This document shows, in pieces, positions 22,401 through 35,393 of a DNA stretch of 64,000 nucleotides. Position 1 is the stretch's first letter. Every line of letters starts with the position of its first letter. Source of the DNA: Tetrahymena elliotti 4EA (taxonomy: Eukaryota; Ciliophora; Oligohymenophorea; Hymenostomatida; Tetrahymenidae); assembly GCA_000231825.2 (NCBI GenBank), contig JH720392.1, forward strand, positions 124,549 to 188,548. The letters run 5' to 3'. A program made the translations under genes and the position numbers. Under the pieces are notes generated by a model, which had not been told where the DNA came from, searched no databases, and worked only from the letters and a program-made list of their open reading frames with translations.

Positions 22401-25400
22401 ATTAAATTTGTTTAATTATTTTTTAGGTTGGAATTTGAAAAGTAAGGAATTAAATTACATATTTTGACTATGGGAGATCCATTTTAATCAAACTAAATCA
22501 AAAAATTTGATGGCTTGATATCTCTGTGAACAATATCAAATCTATGAAGATATGCTAGAGAGTCTAACATCTGAATTAGCATGATTTCTTTATGTTAAAT
22601 TGAAGGAACAATTTTGTTTGCTCTGCATTCCATAATATAGGTTTCTAGATTTTCTATTCATATTTGACAAAAAAATTGTTTAAATATTCATTTTCTTATC
22701 AAGTTTATTCATTTATTTAGATGAATTCAAATTCATATTTTTATGTTTGAACATTAAAAACTCTGATTTTAAATTATCAATAAATAAGTTAATTTAGAAG
22801 GATTTTAGAAATTTAATGTTAATCAATTTTAAGACTCAATAGTGTTTCATTTTTAATCTAAGAGAAGATATTTTACTACCTCAATAACATAGATATTATC
22901 AAAGATACTGTAAACAATTTTTATTCTGTCTTTTTTAACTAAATCTAAACAAATTTAGTTGATAAAACTCATTTTATCACAAGAGAAAAGCATACTTTTA
23001 AAGAAATTCCAATTTTATCAAATCAATAAAATAAGATTAAATCATCTCTTGGAATTTTCAACCAACTCTAATATGTTTAAAACTAATTTTTTTCAATTTT
23101 TGCTTTTAAAAACAAAGTAAATTTTTAATCTAAAATATTAATTTATCCAATTAACTAAAAAAAACAACTTTTTTAACTGAATCTAGTGATTTTTACAGTT
23201 AGAAGATAAGTTTAGCCCAACTTATTTGCTTTTAAGTGCTTTTAGCTTCAATTTTATTTAAAAACAAGCTCAAATTTTGCTAGAAAAGATTTTCTTAGGT
23301 AAAAATGAAAGAATAAACTAGCTATTATTATATTTTAACTAAGTAATAATTCATTTTTAGAAATATTTTTTGCTCATTCTTACTTAATATATCTAGTATT
23401 ATTGATTTAACTTTCAGATTCTCCAAAATTTTAGATTTTTAAACTAAAAAAATAGTATTTTTACAGACAATAAGCCTAAAAATTTATGAAAATACCTATT
23501 TTATGATCTAATTGAGTGTTTTTTTTTGAAAAATAATGTAAATGTATTAAAAGAGATATAAATCAAGCATTTATTATCAGCTAAATTAGTTTGATTATTT
23601 ATCAATAGATTTTATTTGTAAAAATTTATATTTTTGAATTATTAAGTTAGGATTTTCACTTATTTTTTGAAGAATTGATCTACTTTCCCTATTATAGAGT
23701 TAAATTAAACTCTTTTTAGGCAGATAAAGATGGTATATTGTTTGATTTCGTAATTATTTATGAGTCCTTGGTTAATTTTTCTTGCTTTACTTATGATAAT
23801 CTTAAAAAAATTGAATTTAAAAATACCTTATTCAACTAAAAAAAATAAGAATAAGCATTTTGAACTTTTTTATTTAAAATGATGAGCTAGCTTGATAGAA
23901 AAAAAAAAAATTTAGCATACTTCCTTTCTTGAAAATTGATTAATTTAACTTCAAAACAAGTCAAATTTGGTTGTGTGAATAAGTAAAAATTTTTCATAAT
24001 TTTTACTTATTTACACAATATTTAGGAATATTGTTTGAATTTGGTACCTATTATTGTTTATTTGTTTATTTTTCAGTCTTTTTTAAGTTGATTTAAAATA
24101 ATTCTAAAATAAATCCATATTTTCTTGACTTATTGCTTAAAAAATATGTAATATTTGATAAAAAAAATGAAGTAATATAAAAAATGAAGATATCTTTCCT
24201 TAAAAAGTAATGAAGATACATTAAATCGATATAATTTTGATCAGGCATTTCATATGATTGCTTTCCTCCTCTAAAATATTTGCTTATCTTTACAAATTAT
24301 TAATAACTTTAAAATAAAATGTCATCATAAAATTAAAATTAAGTTGCTCAGTTCAAGTTTTATAGTTATTACTAGCAATTTAAATATATTACTTAAGAAT
24401 CTCACCTTTTACATACTATTATCTGTCTATGTAAAGGCTATTAAAAGACCATCAAGCAAAAGGTTATGTGTCAAAAATAATTTGTGTTTTCATATAAAAA
24501 ATGAATAGAAAGTTTCTTTAGTAATTTTGAAAGGAAAATGAGTTCAAAATTTCTCTTTGTAAAATGAATGAAATTATATTTATTTATTTTTTATTCAATT
24601 TTGAATGAATTAACAAAAATTTTAAAATGCGCAACTTTTAACTGGTCAAAAAAAAATGAAAGAGAATTTATTTTTAATGAGTGTAAATTATTTGCTTTTA
24701 ATTTTTATTCATTTTAATTAATGGTAAAGTTAATTAAAAAAGCAAATAATTAACAAACGCTTAAAATGCGCAAAAAAGAAAATAAAAAACAATGGGAATT
24801 TGTCAGTCAAAATTTTACTTGTTATAATGAATGTAATTTATTTGCTTTTAATTTTAATTCATTTGAGAATGAAAGTAATTAAAAAAGCAAATAAATATCA
24901 AACATTAAAGATTAAAAAATTTCTTGTTCGAATGAATGTAATTTATTTGCTTTTAATTTCAATTCATTTTTGAATGAAAAATTTATGACAATAGCTTTGG
25001 ATTGGAAAATAGTGAGATAAGAAAAAGAAAAACAAAGAGATTTTTATTTAGTAGAAGATTAATAAAAATTTTTTTCTTATCAAATTGAATGTAATTTCTT
25101 TAATTATTTGCCTTCTAATTTATCTATTAAAATCAATGAACAAAATTACTATTGGGAAATGGCTTAAATAAGTCAATGAAAAAAGCCAAAATAGATGCTT
25201 TTTACATAGATCAACCTTTTTAATAGATTTTGTAATGATCTTCTTTGATTTTCATTCAAATCAAGTAAAAATCATTTTAAAGATAGGAGCAAATCAATTA
25301 AAAAAGCCTGATCAATATTATTATAAAATAATAAAATGATCATTATAGTATCATCCTTCTTAAATATGAAGTAGTTCAACAGAAATGGAGATATTTCTAA

Positions 25401-26025
25401 AAAAATTTACTTTGGCAAAACTCTTCTTCAATGACAAAGTAGACTTTTCTCTAATTTTTCTATTCCTTGATTTATCTTTCAGCAATTTGCTCTTCTTCTT
25501 CTCCATTGCTATCTTCATCTGAATCATCATCGACTGTCAAAAAGAAGCAGTTGTAGACCTTAACAATGTACTTACTTGCAAGATTTTCCAACAATTCGTA
25601 TTCTTTAAGTACTGATTCCATACCAATTAGGTCGTTGCTATCACATTCAGCAACTTTAAGGGCAACAGTCTTTTAAATCTGCTTATTGAATGCTTTTAGC
25701 ACAAATGCAAAAGCTCCATTACCCGCATAAGTAAAATCTGTATAATGATTTTGCTAAATCTTCATGAGATCAAAAAATTTCATGACTGTAACATACTTCA
25801 TACTACAATCAACAATTAGATTAGCGATTTACTTCTTTGTTTGTTTCACACTCATCATCTTTCTAGAGATAACTTCCTTAGCTTTTTTTCTAAACTTTTT
25901 CCTAAACTTTTCTAACTTTGCTAAATACAGCTTATATTCTAAATAAAAAGATAAATTCAAACAAATATACTAATTCCTCTTTTTAAAGCCTATTCAAAAT
26001 TGATCAGATAATATACCTAATTCAT
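19419..26025 (-). CDS. Tandem protein kinase with LRR C-terminus
   Basis: Sixteen exons, all phase-consistent: 25971..26025, 25411..25938, 22459..22644, 22330..22379, 22205..22261, 21859..22134, 21693..21791, 21275..21629, 21036..21230, 20650..20744, 20542..20601, 20197..20487, 19908..19966, 19719..19808, 19554..19643, 19419..19494; 853 residues. Kinase 1: glycine loop YAGNGAFAF, VALKVAE, hinge EEEFC, then after a 2.77-kb intron IVHRDIKPSNF, CDLAFAS in place of DFG, YFAPEVE, DIFSLGIVLLEL. A coiled-coil linker follows (NQMQKSIIEYQQKK). Kinase 2: VGAKGLVLGAF, VALKIQ, IVHRDIKLENF, ADFDQS in place of DFG, GYLSPEF, CEIFAVGVCLALI. Three ribonuclease-inhibitor-type leucine-rich repeats follow (NNIGSDGAKAVASEIAKCTN), each a 90-bp or shorter phase-2 exon. 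Both domains keep the VAIK lysine and HRD aspartate, so activity is plausible. Confidence 0.8.
22645..25410 (-). other. 2,766-bp intron between kinase lobes
   Basis: GTAAATTTT donor at 25410 and AATCTAG acceptor at 22645, phase 1. It separates the N-lobe/hinge from helix D of kinase 1; splicing gives EEEFCQKTYIMECRANK in frame. The intron has no coding frames and contains the repeated hairpin segments at 24430-25000. Confidence 0.7.
24430..25000. repeat. Repeated palindromic segments inside intron
   Basis: A segment of the form AATGAATGTAATTTATTTGC-TTTTAATT occurs at about 24680, 24825 and 24935. After the first two copies comes its near-inverse AATTAAAAAAGCAAATAA, so each could fold as a hairpin. 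A GACC...AAAAGGTTATGTG motif at 24448 and an inverted relative ending TAACTGGTC at about 24650 look like imperfect terminal inverted repeats of a roughly 200-bp element. Confidence 0.5.
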
Positions 26026-27746
26026 TTACTTTTCATATATAATCAAATAATGAATGAATGTGAGTATGTTCATTATAAAATACATGAAAAAAAAACCAAA
26101 ATAATACTCAATATTTGTATGCAATTTTCATTAAATTTTTCATGAATTACTCTAAAATGTAATTTCATTTAAATAAATAAAGGAAAGGGATTCTAATTAT
26201 TGATAAGTAAATAATACAATTCAATAGATAAGATCCAATAAATTAATGTATTATTTTAATTTAATACTACCACCTGCTTCTAGAAGCTTGTTAATAATCT
26301 ATAAAATTATCTCTCATTCTTCCATGAAAGCTACTAATAGATGAAAAATTAACTCTTATTAGAATAATTCTTTGAAAATGCATCCAAAATCTCTTTTTAT
26401 TTAAAACTACTTTCTTTAAGCTAAATTAACTGTCAATAAAATTGATTTAATCTCCAATTTTATATCTTATTAGTCTATTAAAGCAGTTAAGAGCTAAACA
26501 ATGAACTATGATTAAGATTATTCTTCGTAAAAGCAGCCAAAGCCTTTCTTATTAATTATTTTTTTAGATCTAGTTAACACTTCTAGAAGCTAAAATAACT
26601 ATTAATAAGACTTGTTTCATCACTAATTTGATCAGCTTAAGCTAATAACAGATCAAAATTAGCTATGATTGTAATAGTTCATGTGAGAAATGTAACCAAA
26701 GTCTTTTTTTGTCATTATTTTTATTAATAACTGCTTTATATTTCTGTAATCAGTTAGCAATAAATAAAACTTGTTTAGGCCCAATTTCTATCTCATATTA
26801 ATGCATTTATTTAAACCACCATTAAACCATTAAGAAAGTTATATGTAATTTTATCAAGTATTAAATAAAACAGTCAAAATTAAATTTGAGTTTTGTAGTT
26901 TGGTTTGAAAACATAATTAATGTTTCCTATTAAAAAAGACTTATTTACTTAGGAAATTTCTTATGATCTGTGAAGAAAAGAGTGAGTAAAATGAGGGACA
27001 TATAAGTAAATTAACTCAAGTAGCAAATTTCATTTGGGATTTAATTATTTTTGATCAAGTATATCTAGAGCTTATTTGAGGAGTTATGTTATAAATACAG
27101 AGTGAAATATAGTAAATAAAATGCGAGAATTGAAATAAAAATTTCCATCTTGGCTTCTGTGAAATATTTGTTTATTGGCTTGAGCTATAATTTCTTATAT
27201 AAAATATTAATAAATCAGTTTTTTATTTATTTATTTGTAGAAATTTATCAAATAGAAAAAAAGTATAACAAGTTTTTTCATTAATAAGAATTTCAGCAAG
27301 CATACATAACATATTCTTTTTTAGGTACCAATTATTTGCAAAGAAAAAAATAAAATTTGGTAAACCCACCATATTTGCAAATAAGTTATGGTACTTTTAT
27401 TCTTAAAATCAAAAATAATATTTTTAAATTTCTTTAATAAAATAATTCAAAGAAAAGATTTAAATCAAATAAAGTTTACCTACCAATCATATTTTTTTTT
27501 AAAACTTGACTGAAATTTTGAATATTTCAATAATCATCAGAAATGCATTTTTTTCTATTACTGAATTATTTGTATTCAATATTATATCATAAAAATAACT
27601 ATAATCAACTTTGTTTTTTTTATAAAAAAACAAACAAAATTAATTAAAAATTTAGGTTATTCAAATTAATTGAACAAAAATCTTATTTGATTTCATCTAG
27701 ATTTAATAGTCTTAAAAAACGAATACCTTGCAAAGATCCATCAAAA
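26026..27746. other. Divergent intergenic region with degenerate repeats
   Basis: Separates the kinase-LRR gene (minus) from the NACHT-WD40 gene (plus). It holds the roughly three-copy degenerate repeat at 26280-26830. From about 27655 to 27746 the plus strand is open in the frame of the downstream gene after a TTTAG acceptor-like site, so a further 5' exon is likely. Confidence 0.45.
26280..26830. repeat. Degenerate ~185-bp repeat, about three copies
   Basis: On the minus strand, related blocks beginning near AACAAGTTTTATTTATTGC recur three times with strong divergence. Parts stay open for 60-70 codons (ADQISDETSLINSYFSF, FTKNNLNHSSLFSSQLLQQ) but frames shift between copies. This may be a decayed repeat-protein gene or non-coding repeats. 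Confidence 0.4.
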
Positions 27747-30700
27747 ATGGCTTTAAAAATAATCCACTTAGATAGTTAGGATTCAAATTCTTTACAAAAT
27801 GGTTTTTAGTAACAAATCAAAGCTAAAAATAAAGATTCAATTAACTAAAAATGTGATAACCCCCTTAAAAGAAAATATTAAACAAGCACCAAAAACGCTT
27901 AAGATAATCAATATGAAGAACAAAAACAAAACTAAGAATAAGATAAAGAAATAAGTAATTTCAAAAGAAGTTAAAATAGTAATTTACCTTTGAAATTTTA
28001 GAATTCTGTCAACTATTTAGCTCTTTCTGTTAAGGATTGCTTTGAAAAAAACACTTTTGAAGCCTAAAATATGAAATAGCTTATTAATAAGAAAAACAAA
28101 ATCAATCCAATCTTGCTAAAATGGCTAAAAATGTCAAATCAAAATAGAGGTTATCAAATTAATTACAACTCAATTACATCAAAAGTGTAAAGCAAAAGAA
28201 ATCATGGCAATTCTTAGTTGATTTAAAATGAAAATGAGATAAATAAGCAAAAGTAGAATCTTACAAGAAACTCATTTATATTCTACAAAGCAAATAATTA
28301 AAGCTTCTCACAAGTTTAAAGATAAAAAATAAATAATTTTATTTAAAAGAGCAGCTATATGAAAACACAAAGATAAGGATAACTGGCATTTTTTTATTAT
28401 TAGCTCAACACTTTTCAAGGAAATATTTAGTAAATATAAAGTGAAAAACAATCATATTAGAGAGAAAACAGCAAAGTAGACTTAAATTTAAATAGTCTTT
28501 ATGCAGTTGTTAAAGACCTTAAAGGTAATTTATTTTTAATTAAGTATGATTTTATATTAATTTATAAAAAGAATTAGATGAGAAAATGTTTAGGATTCAG
28601 TTTAAGCAGAATGAAAAGAGCAGGCTTTTAGGAGGAGGAGGGTGTTATTCACATACTTCTTAGGTGTAGCCTTAGAGCATAAAGCATAAGAAACTGGACA
28701 AATAGAATTTGAACTAAATATAAGGTTTGTAGAAAGATAATTACTTTAAATAGGATGATGGGTAGTAGAAATAGGGAAATAATAATTAGGAAATAGAAAA
28801 GAAGAATAATAAAAGACAGAATTTTAATACCCATTATGAAGCTTACTTTACTAATGAGAAAGTTGATGAAGATGAAATAGAAACTCATGTAAGACTTATT
28901 GTGGAAGAGGTGATTTATAGATATAGAGAAAAGATTGTTTTGCAAGAGATTAGATACAAAGTGATTGATTTAATTAATTTGATAATTAATTATTTGTTGG
29001 TTGTGATACAAAAGAATGATACTTAGAGTTTATAATAAGATATAGATGAGATTGATAAAAAGCTGAAGACATTGTAGAAGTATTGTTTAGAGAATAGAAA
29101 GAGATATCCTTGTATGGATTTATATTACTATATGGAGATTTTGATATCTTTGAATTAATAAAGATAAGGTTTAGACAGAGCTAATTAGAGTGCTATCTCT
29201 AAAATAGCTGAGAAGATTATATAAGTAGCTAAATTTGGTGCAGGATTTGTGAGTATTGCAGGGGCTATTTAGAATTTAACTTAAATTAACTTTGATGAAT
29301 TGAAAAAGTTTGTTTAAGAAGTGAAGGAGATATATGCTTAGGTAGCTTAATCTTCTTAATAAGTTGTTCCTATTGCTTAAAATGCAATTGTTAGTTATAA
29401 TAAAGGAAATTTGTTTCACTAAATTTGTAGCTTGTGGATGAGAAAAATTGAAGCTTTAGGAGAGAATATTTTAGATGCTTAGAAAGAAATCATATTCTAT
29501 TTAGAAGAAAGAGACAAAATGCAAAACAAAGAGATTATTCTGTTTGTTTACATGCAATTAAATTATTTGTTGGCAAAGCAATAAAAGGTAGATGATTTAG
29601 TAGGACTTTCGAAAGAATTGATTAAATTAAAAAAACAGAATTTAATCATCGATTTTGCGAATGAATTATAGCTCAAGTAGTATTAGAGTGGAGTTATAGA
29701 TTATATTAAAAATTTAGCTAATTTAATAGCTTTTAATGAATAATTTAGATATCTGAAAGCATCTCTCTTGTAAAAAATGGCAATCATAATTTATAATTTT
29801 GACAATAAAAAGTAAGAATATCAATCAATTATGATTGATTTATGTTTGAATTACATTCAAGAAAAAGAAGTTTCAGTGAAAATTGTTTACAAAGGAAACT
29901 AAAAAATGAAGGAATTTATTGATAACATTGATAAATATTACTAAGAAATTCTTAATGAGTCTTAATAATTGAATAAGCAGATGACCAAATTTGTTGAAGA
30001 CAAAGAATAAATTGAATAGATTTCTAATAACATACAAACAGAGTAGGATATACCTAAGTTGTTAGCAATAAATTTTGTTCAAATGTGGGAAGTTGGAGTT
30101 AAATAAAGACTAGATTAGCATAAGATAGCGCATAAAGATGATGCTTTACTAGAAGCTATCAACTTGTATGTGAAATAATCAATAAGTTATCAAGATGGAT
30201 TTAATATCATAGCAAAACAAAATAGTTCAGATTAGATTGATAATCAAATAAAATCTAATGATGCTCTTAAGTATATCATTGAGAATTTCCTCATATATAA
30301 TTATGTGAGTTCTTCTAAAGATAATTAGCCAACAAATGGAAGTGATTAGAAAAATTTGAATAGATGTAAAATACTTTCTATTTTGGCAGAAGGAGGATCA
30401 GGAAAATCAATGCTTTTGAAGAAACTTGAAGTTGAATTGTTAAAAAGTGATTCTGAATATGTAAAAGATGAAAGAGCATAGTATATTCCTTTGATAATTA
30501 AATGCAATTCACTCGATTTAGAGAATCCTTCTATCGAAAAATATTTAAAATCATAAAATTTAAGGGAATCAGAAATAGAAATATTGAAGAAATCTGAAAG
30601 AAATAAGATATTAATGCTTGATGGATATGACGAATACACAGGTAATTACTTTAAAGTCTTCAAAGAGTTGAAAATTTATGAATGGGTCAATACTCTTGTG

Positions 30701-33700
30701 ATTGTAACTTCTAGATTAGAAAAAATATCAGTGAGTGATGCAAAGAACTATTTCTGTTTCTATGATGAGAATGGTAAGAAAGGAGACAATGTTTCATTTG
30801 CTGTAGTGAAATTAGAAAGGATATCTCATTCAGATATTCAAGAATATTTAGCAAAATTTAAGGCTTAAATGCAAGAAAAATAAAATAAATTGAATGAAGA
30901 AGACTATAATACAGCACAGGAAATTATATTTAAGAATAAAAATTTAATTGAATTGCTGAAACTTCCAATCAATTTGTATTTAACAACAAGAATGATGAGT
31001 GATTTGAATTTGAAAGATGAAAAAGTTAAAGAAACACTTAAAAAAGCATCAGATTAAATAGAAATTCAAGAATTATTTTTCTAAGAATAATTTGAGAAAT
31101 AAGCTCAAAAATTTGTTGCTGAGATTAAAAATTAAAATCAATAAGAAGAGGTTATTTAGAAAATTAAATCAACATACTTTGAATATTTTTAGAATATTGC
31201 TATGATCATGTTTTGTTAAAAGGGAAAAAAATAAAATTTCCTTTCTTCTCGCAAGGCAGAGATAAATTTTTAGTTGAGAGAAGAAGTGAAAAAATGTTTA
31301 AAATAAAACAAGATAAAAGAGCAAGTTTTGATTTAAAATTTAACTAATTTCATTGATTAAAGAGTTATCACAAGGATTAAATTGTCAACAGAAAAAGAAA
31401 ACGAAGACAAATAAAATGAAATTGATGAATAAGAATATTAAATGATTGATGAAGATTTTAATTCAGAATTTGAATTTAGACATAAGTCTATTTTTGAATA
31501 CTTTGCAGCAAGGGCTATGAAGTTTGACTTTGATGTTTATTAAGAGAATATTCATAAATTGCCATTGAAACAACTTGAAAAATTTAATATAAATTAAAAG
31601 TTAATAATGAATGCAGGATATAATAAATCAGAGCAATAAATTCTTTTGAAGCTATTTAAATTGATTGATATTGATTTAAATAATGTTGATTATACTGATA
31701 ATTATACTTAAAATGAAATAGAAAAAAATAACAGATACATATAATATGTTAAGAGATCTTAGATTAGTCGCTATGATCAAATAAGCACAATTGATATTGG
31801 TTCTTCCAATTTACTTTCAGCTTTATTTTTATCTAAATTTTCCTTTCAAAATTTAAAGCTTTTTCAATGCTCTCTGTCCAAACTTTATAATATTGGAAAT
31901 AAAAAAAGCAGTTTAAATTTTGATTAGTGCAACTTGAATAACGCCTTGCTCAAAAATATTAAAATGAGAAGTGTAGAATCTTCTTATATTGAAAAATCTG
32001 TTTTTGATGCTGTGCAGTAGATTTTCTCTACTTAACAAATCTATAATTTTACTTAAATAGCATTTGAATAAAATAAACTCATTTCAGTTAATGATTTAGG
32101 ATTTATTAATTCATTTTCTATTCAAAAAGGTGATAAAAATTAATTTATTTTAGATTAATCTAAATAAATCACCTGCTCTCCTTTAAGTTTCTTAAAAATT
32201 TTCTCTAAAAACTATGCCTTAGTTACAGCTAAAGCTACTGTATTCTTGATTAATTTAGGTAATCTTTAAGTTCATTCAATCAAAAAATTTGAATCTAAAA
32301 TAACATCTTTAGATTCCTGCAACAATCAAATTATTCTCTAGCTAAAAAACCAAAATACTTATTTTGGAAATTTTGAATCTGGGTTCAAAGAAATCTCAAT
32401 TCAAGGAAATAATGCGAAATTTTCTAAAAATGCAGACTTAATTATGACGATTAATTAGAATGACATTCTTCTTTTTAACAAAAAAGATTAAAATTTTACA
32501 TAATTAAAAAACATCAATTGCCACAATTTAAAAATGATTTCAGCTGTTTTTTCTCCTGATAACAAATTCTTAGCAAGCAGTTCAGAAGATAAAACTTGTA
32601 AAATTTGGAATTTAGAGAAGGGAAATGAGTTGGTCTATACATTACAAGGACATGAAGAATCAATTGATTAAATAAAATTCTCTAATGATGGAAAATATTT
32701 TGCAAGCATTTCTTAAGATAAAACATGTAAATTGTGGAATGTTACTAAGGGATATGAATTGATGAAGACATTCGAAATGAATGAAAATATACCTAATTCA
32801 ATTTCATTTTCAACTGATGGAAAATACTTAGCTATAAGTAAAAGCAATTAGTGCGAAATAATAAACATAGAAAAAGAATTAGAAGTTTTTGATAAAATAA
32901 ATGGACATACATAGAAAATAGTCTAAGTTACATTTTCTGGAAATGGTTAATATCTAGCAACTGGATCAAAAGATCAAACATGCAAAATTTGGGATGCTAA
33001 AGATGGATTTTAACTTATAAAAACAATTTAACAATATAAAAATCCAAATTAAATAACATTTTCATTGAATGGAAAATATTTTGCAATGATTTCATCAGAA
33101 AATATCTGTTAAATATTTGATCAAACAAAAGAATTTGAATTAATTCATTCAATACAAAATATTTAATCTTCATCCCCATAAATTGCATTTTCTCCAAACA
33201 GTAAATTGTTTGCAGTAAGTTCAGATGATAAAACTTGCAAGATATTTAATGTTGAATAAGGTTTTACTTTAATTAATTAAATAGATAAAAACAATGACAA
33301 ATTTACTTTAATCACTTTTTCTGCTAATAACAAATATTTAGCAATTGGTTATGATAATTAAAAACAATTATTTCTTTATGATACAGAAAAATAATTTGTA
33401 CAATTTAAAGCTTTAAATAATTCATAAGATACAATAAAATTAGCTGCTTTTTCTGGTGATGGAAAATATCTTGCAATATGCTTAAATAATGAAGATATTT
33501 TAGTGTATAATTTAGAGTAAGAATTTAAATTTATCAAAAAAATAAAATGTCATGAATATCATACATATTAAATAACATTTTCTGTGGACACTAAATACTT
33601 TGCTACATGTTCAATGGATTAAAAATGCAAGTTGTGGAGAGTAGATAGTGGCTTTGAACATATAAATACCATTAATCTTCAAAGTGATATACTATCTATT

Positions 33701-34771
33701 GCTTTCTCTTCTCAAGGAAATTATTTAGCAACAGCGTGTGATGAAAGTTAATGTTAAGTATGGTAAACAGAGGAATTATTTGAATTTATTAATAAAGCTT
33801 AAGCTCATGATTAGTATATAACATCAATAGCTTTTTCTTCAGATTGTAAGTATCTTGCAACTGGTTCAGATGAAAATATTTGTAAGATATGGAATGTCTA
33901 AAATAGATTTGAGTTATTTACAACAATTAAAGCATAAGTTGATAACAGAATTTATTCAGTAGCTTTCTCATTAAATGGAAAATATTTTGCTATTGGATAA
34001 ATTAATCTTTGCATGGTTTATGATGTAGGCTAAGGCTTTTAGTTTATTAAAGAATTATAGGGCAATGCAAGTATGATGAGTCTTTCTTTTTCTCCTGATG
34101 GAAAGTATCTTGCTAGTGGTTCTATTGATAGATCTTGTAAAGTGTGGAATATAGAATAAGATTTTCTATTAATAAAAAATAAAGAATTATGGAATGGAGA
34201 AGATGTTATCTGTTCAGCTTTTAGTCCTGATAGTAAGTATCTTGCATCTGGTAATATAGGAGCAGCATGCTATATTTGGCTAGCAAATAATGATTTCGAA
34301 TCGAATTCAGGAGCCTATCATAAAAATAGAGTTACTTCTGTAAACTTTTCTCCTGACAACAAATACTTAGCAACTGGTTCCTACGATATGACTTGCAAAA
34401 TTTGGGATGTTTAAAATAATTTTTCACTTGTTAAAACTATTGAAGGTCATACATAAGATATAACTTCAGTTATATTCTCATCAAATAGTTAGTATTTAAT
34501 TACTAGCTCTAATGATAAAAAATGTAAAATTTGGAATTAAAACCAAGATTTTAGCTTAGTAGCAACAATAAAATGCCCTAAAAGTATAAACAAGATGGAT
34601 TTATCCTATGATGGAAAATATCTTGCTACTTGTTAATCAGATAATTCATGCATTATTTGGAATATTTAAAGAATAATAAATTCTAATAGTATCTCAGAAA
34701 AAGAAGATTCAAATGGTCAATCTTTATAACTGGAGAAATTCCAAAGATTTTACCCTGAATATATGGTATGA
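27747..34771 (+). CDS. NACHT (STAND) NTPase with WD40 repeats
   Basis: Two exons, 27747..28524 and 28572..34771 (47-bp phase-1 intron), 2,325 residues, TGA at 34769. Residues 1-280 are hydrophilic and Gln/Asn/Lys-rich; about 280-850 are helical. The NACHT core has Walker A (LAEGGSGKSMLLKK, near residue 862) and Walker B (KILMLDGYDEY, near 937) followed by an ITSR-like sensor (VIVTSRLE). From about residue 1570 to the end there are some 16 WD40 repeats (FSPDNKFLASSSEDKTCKIW and variants). This is the classic STAND layout: helical N-terminus, NTPase switch, sensor repeats. Such proteins act as ligand-gated oligomerising switches. The reading stays open and protein-like upstream of the chosen ATG, so a missing 5' exon is possible. 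Confidence 0.85.
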
Positions 34772-35393
34772 TATTCTTTATGTTTGTATTTTTTCTATAA
34801 TTTCAAATTAATCATTCTTTTTTTTGAAGCATCTAAATTAATTTAAAAATTTGTTTAAATATATAAAAATGTATAGAAATTTATTTTTATTAAAATTTTA
34901 TTTCTTTAGACTTGTATTTTTTTAAGAGATGAAAGAGGTTCTTTATTATTTTATTTAGAAAATATTATTTAATATTTTTGTGACTAAAGATAAGAGATTT
35001 TACATTTAAAATAACTATATTTTCTAATACAACCTCCTTGAAATAATATAATAAATAATTCATTAAAACATTAAAGTTTTGTAATTTTTATTTTATCTGT
35101 CTTAAAAGAAAGGTTTAAAAATTTTATAATCTGAATTTATTTACATAATATGTTATTGCTATTTTTCATAATGAATCAACAATTCGTATAATTTTTCAAA
35201 TAAATAAAAAGATAATTAAAAGATTAATCATTAATAAATTGAAGTGCTTTAAAATTAAATTGAGTAAAATGATGAAAAAAGTTAAACAGATAGTGATAAA
35301 ACTCTTTATATTTGTTATAATTTTGTATAAGTGAGTAAAATTCAATTAATATAATGTTTAGAGAAAATTGATAAAAGTGATTAACAGAAATTA
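34772..35393. other. Convergent intergenic region
   Basis: 622 bp between the stops of the NACHT-WD40 gene and the ABC transporter. It holds only A+T-rich sequence, which must include both 3' UTRs. Confidence 0.5.

Noticed and set aside
28649..28945. Hydrophobic minus-strand ORF
   Set aside because: Antisense shadow of the NACHT-WD40 gene, whose plus-strand frame is continuous here.
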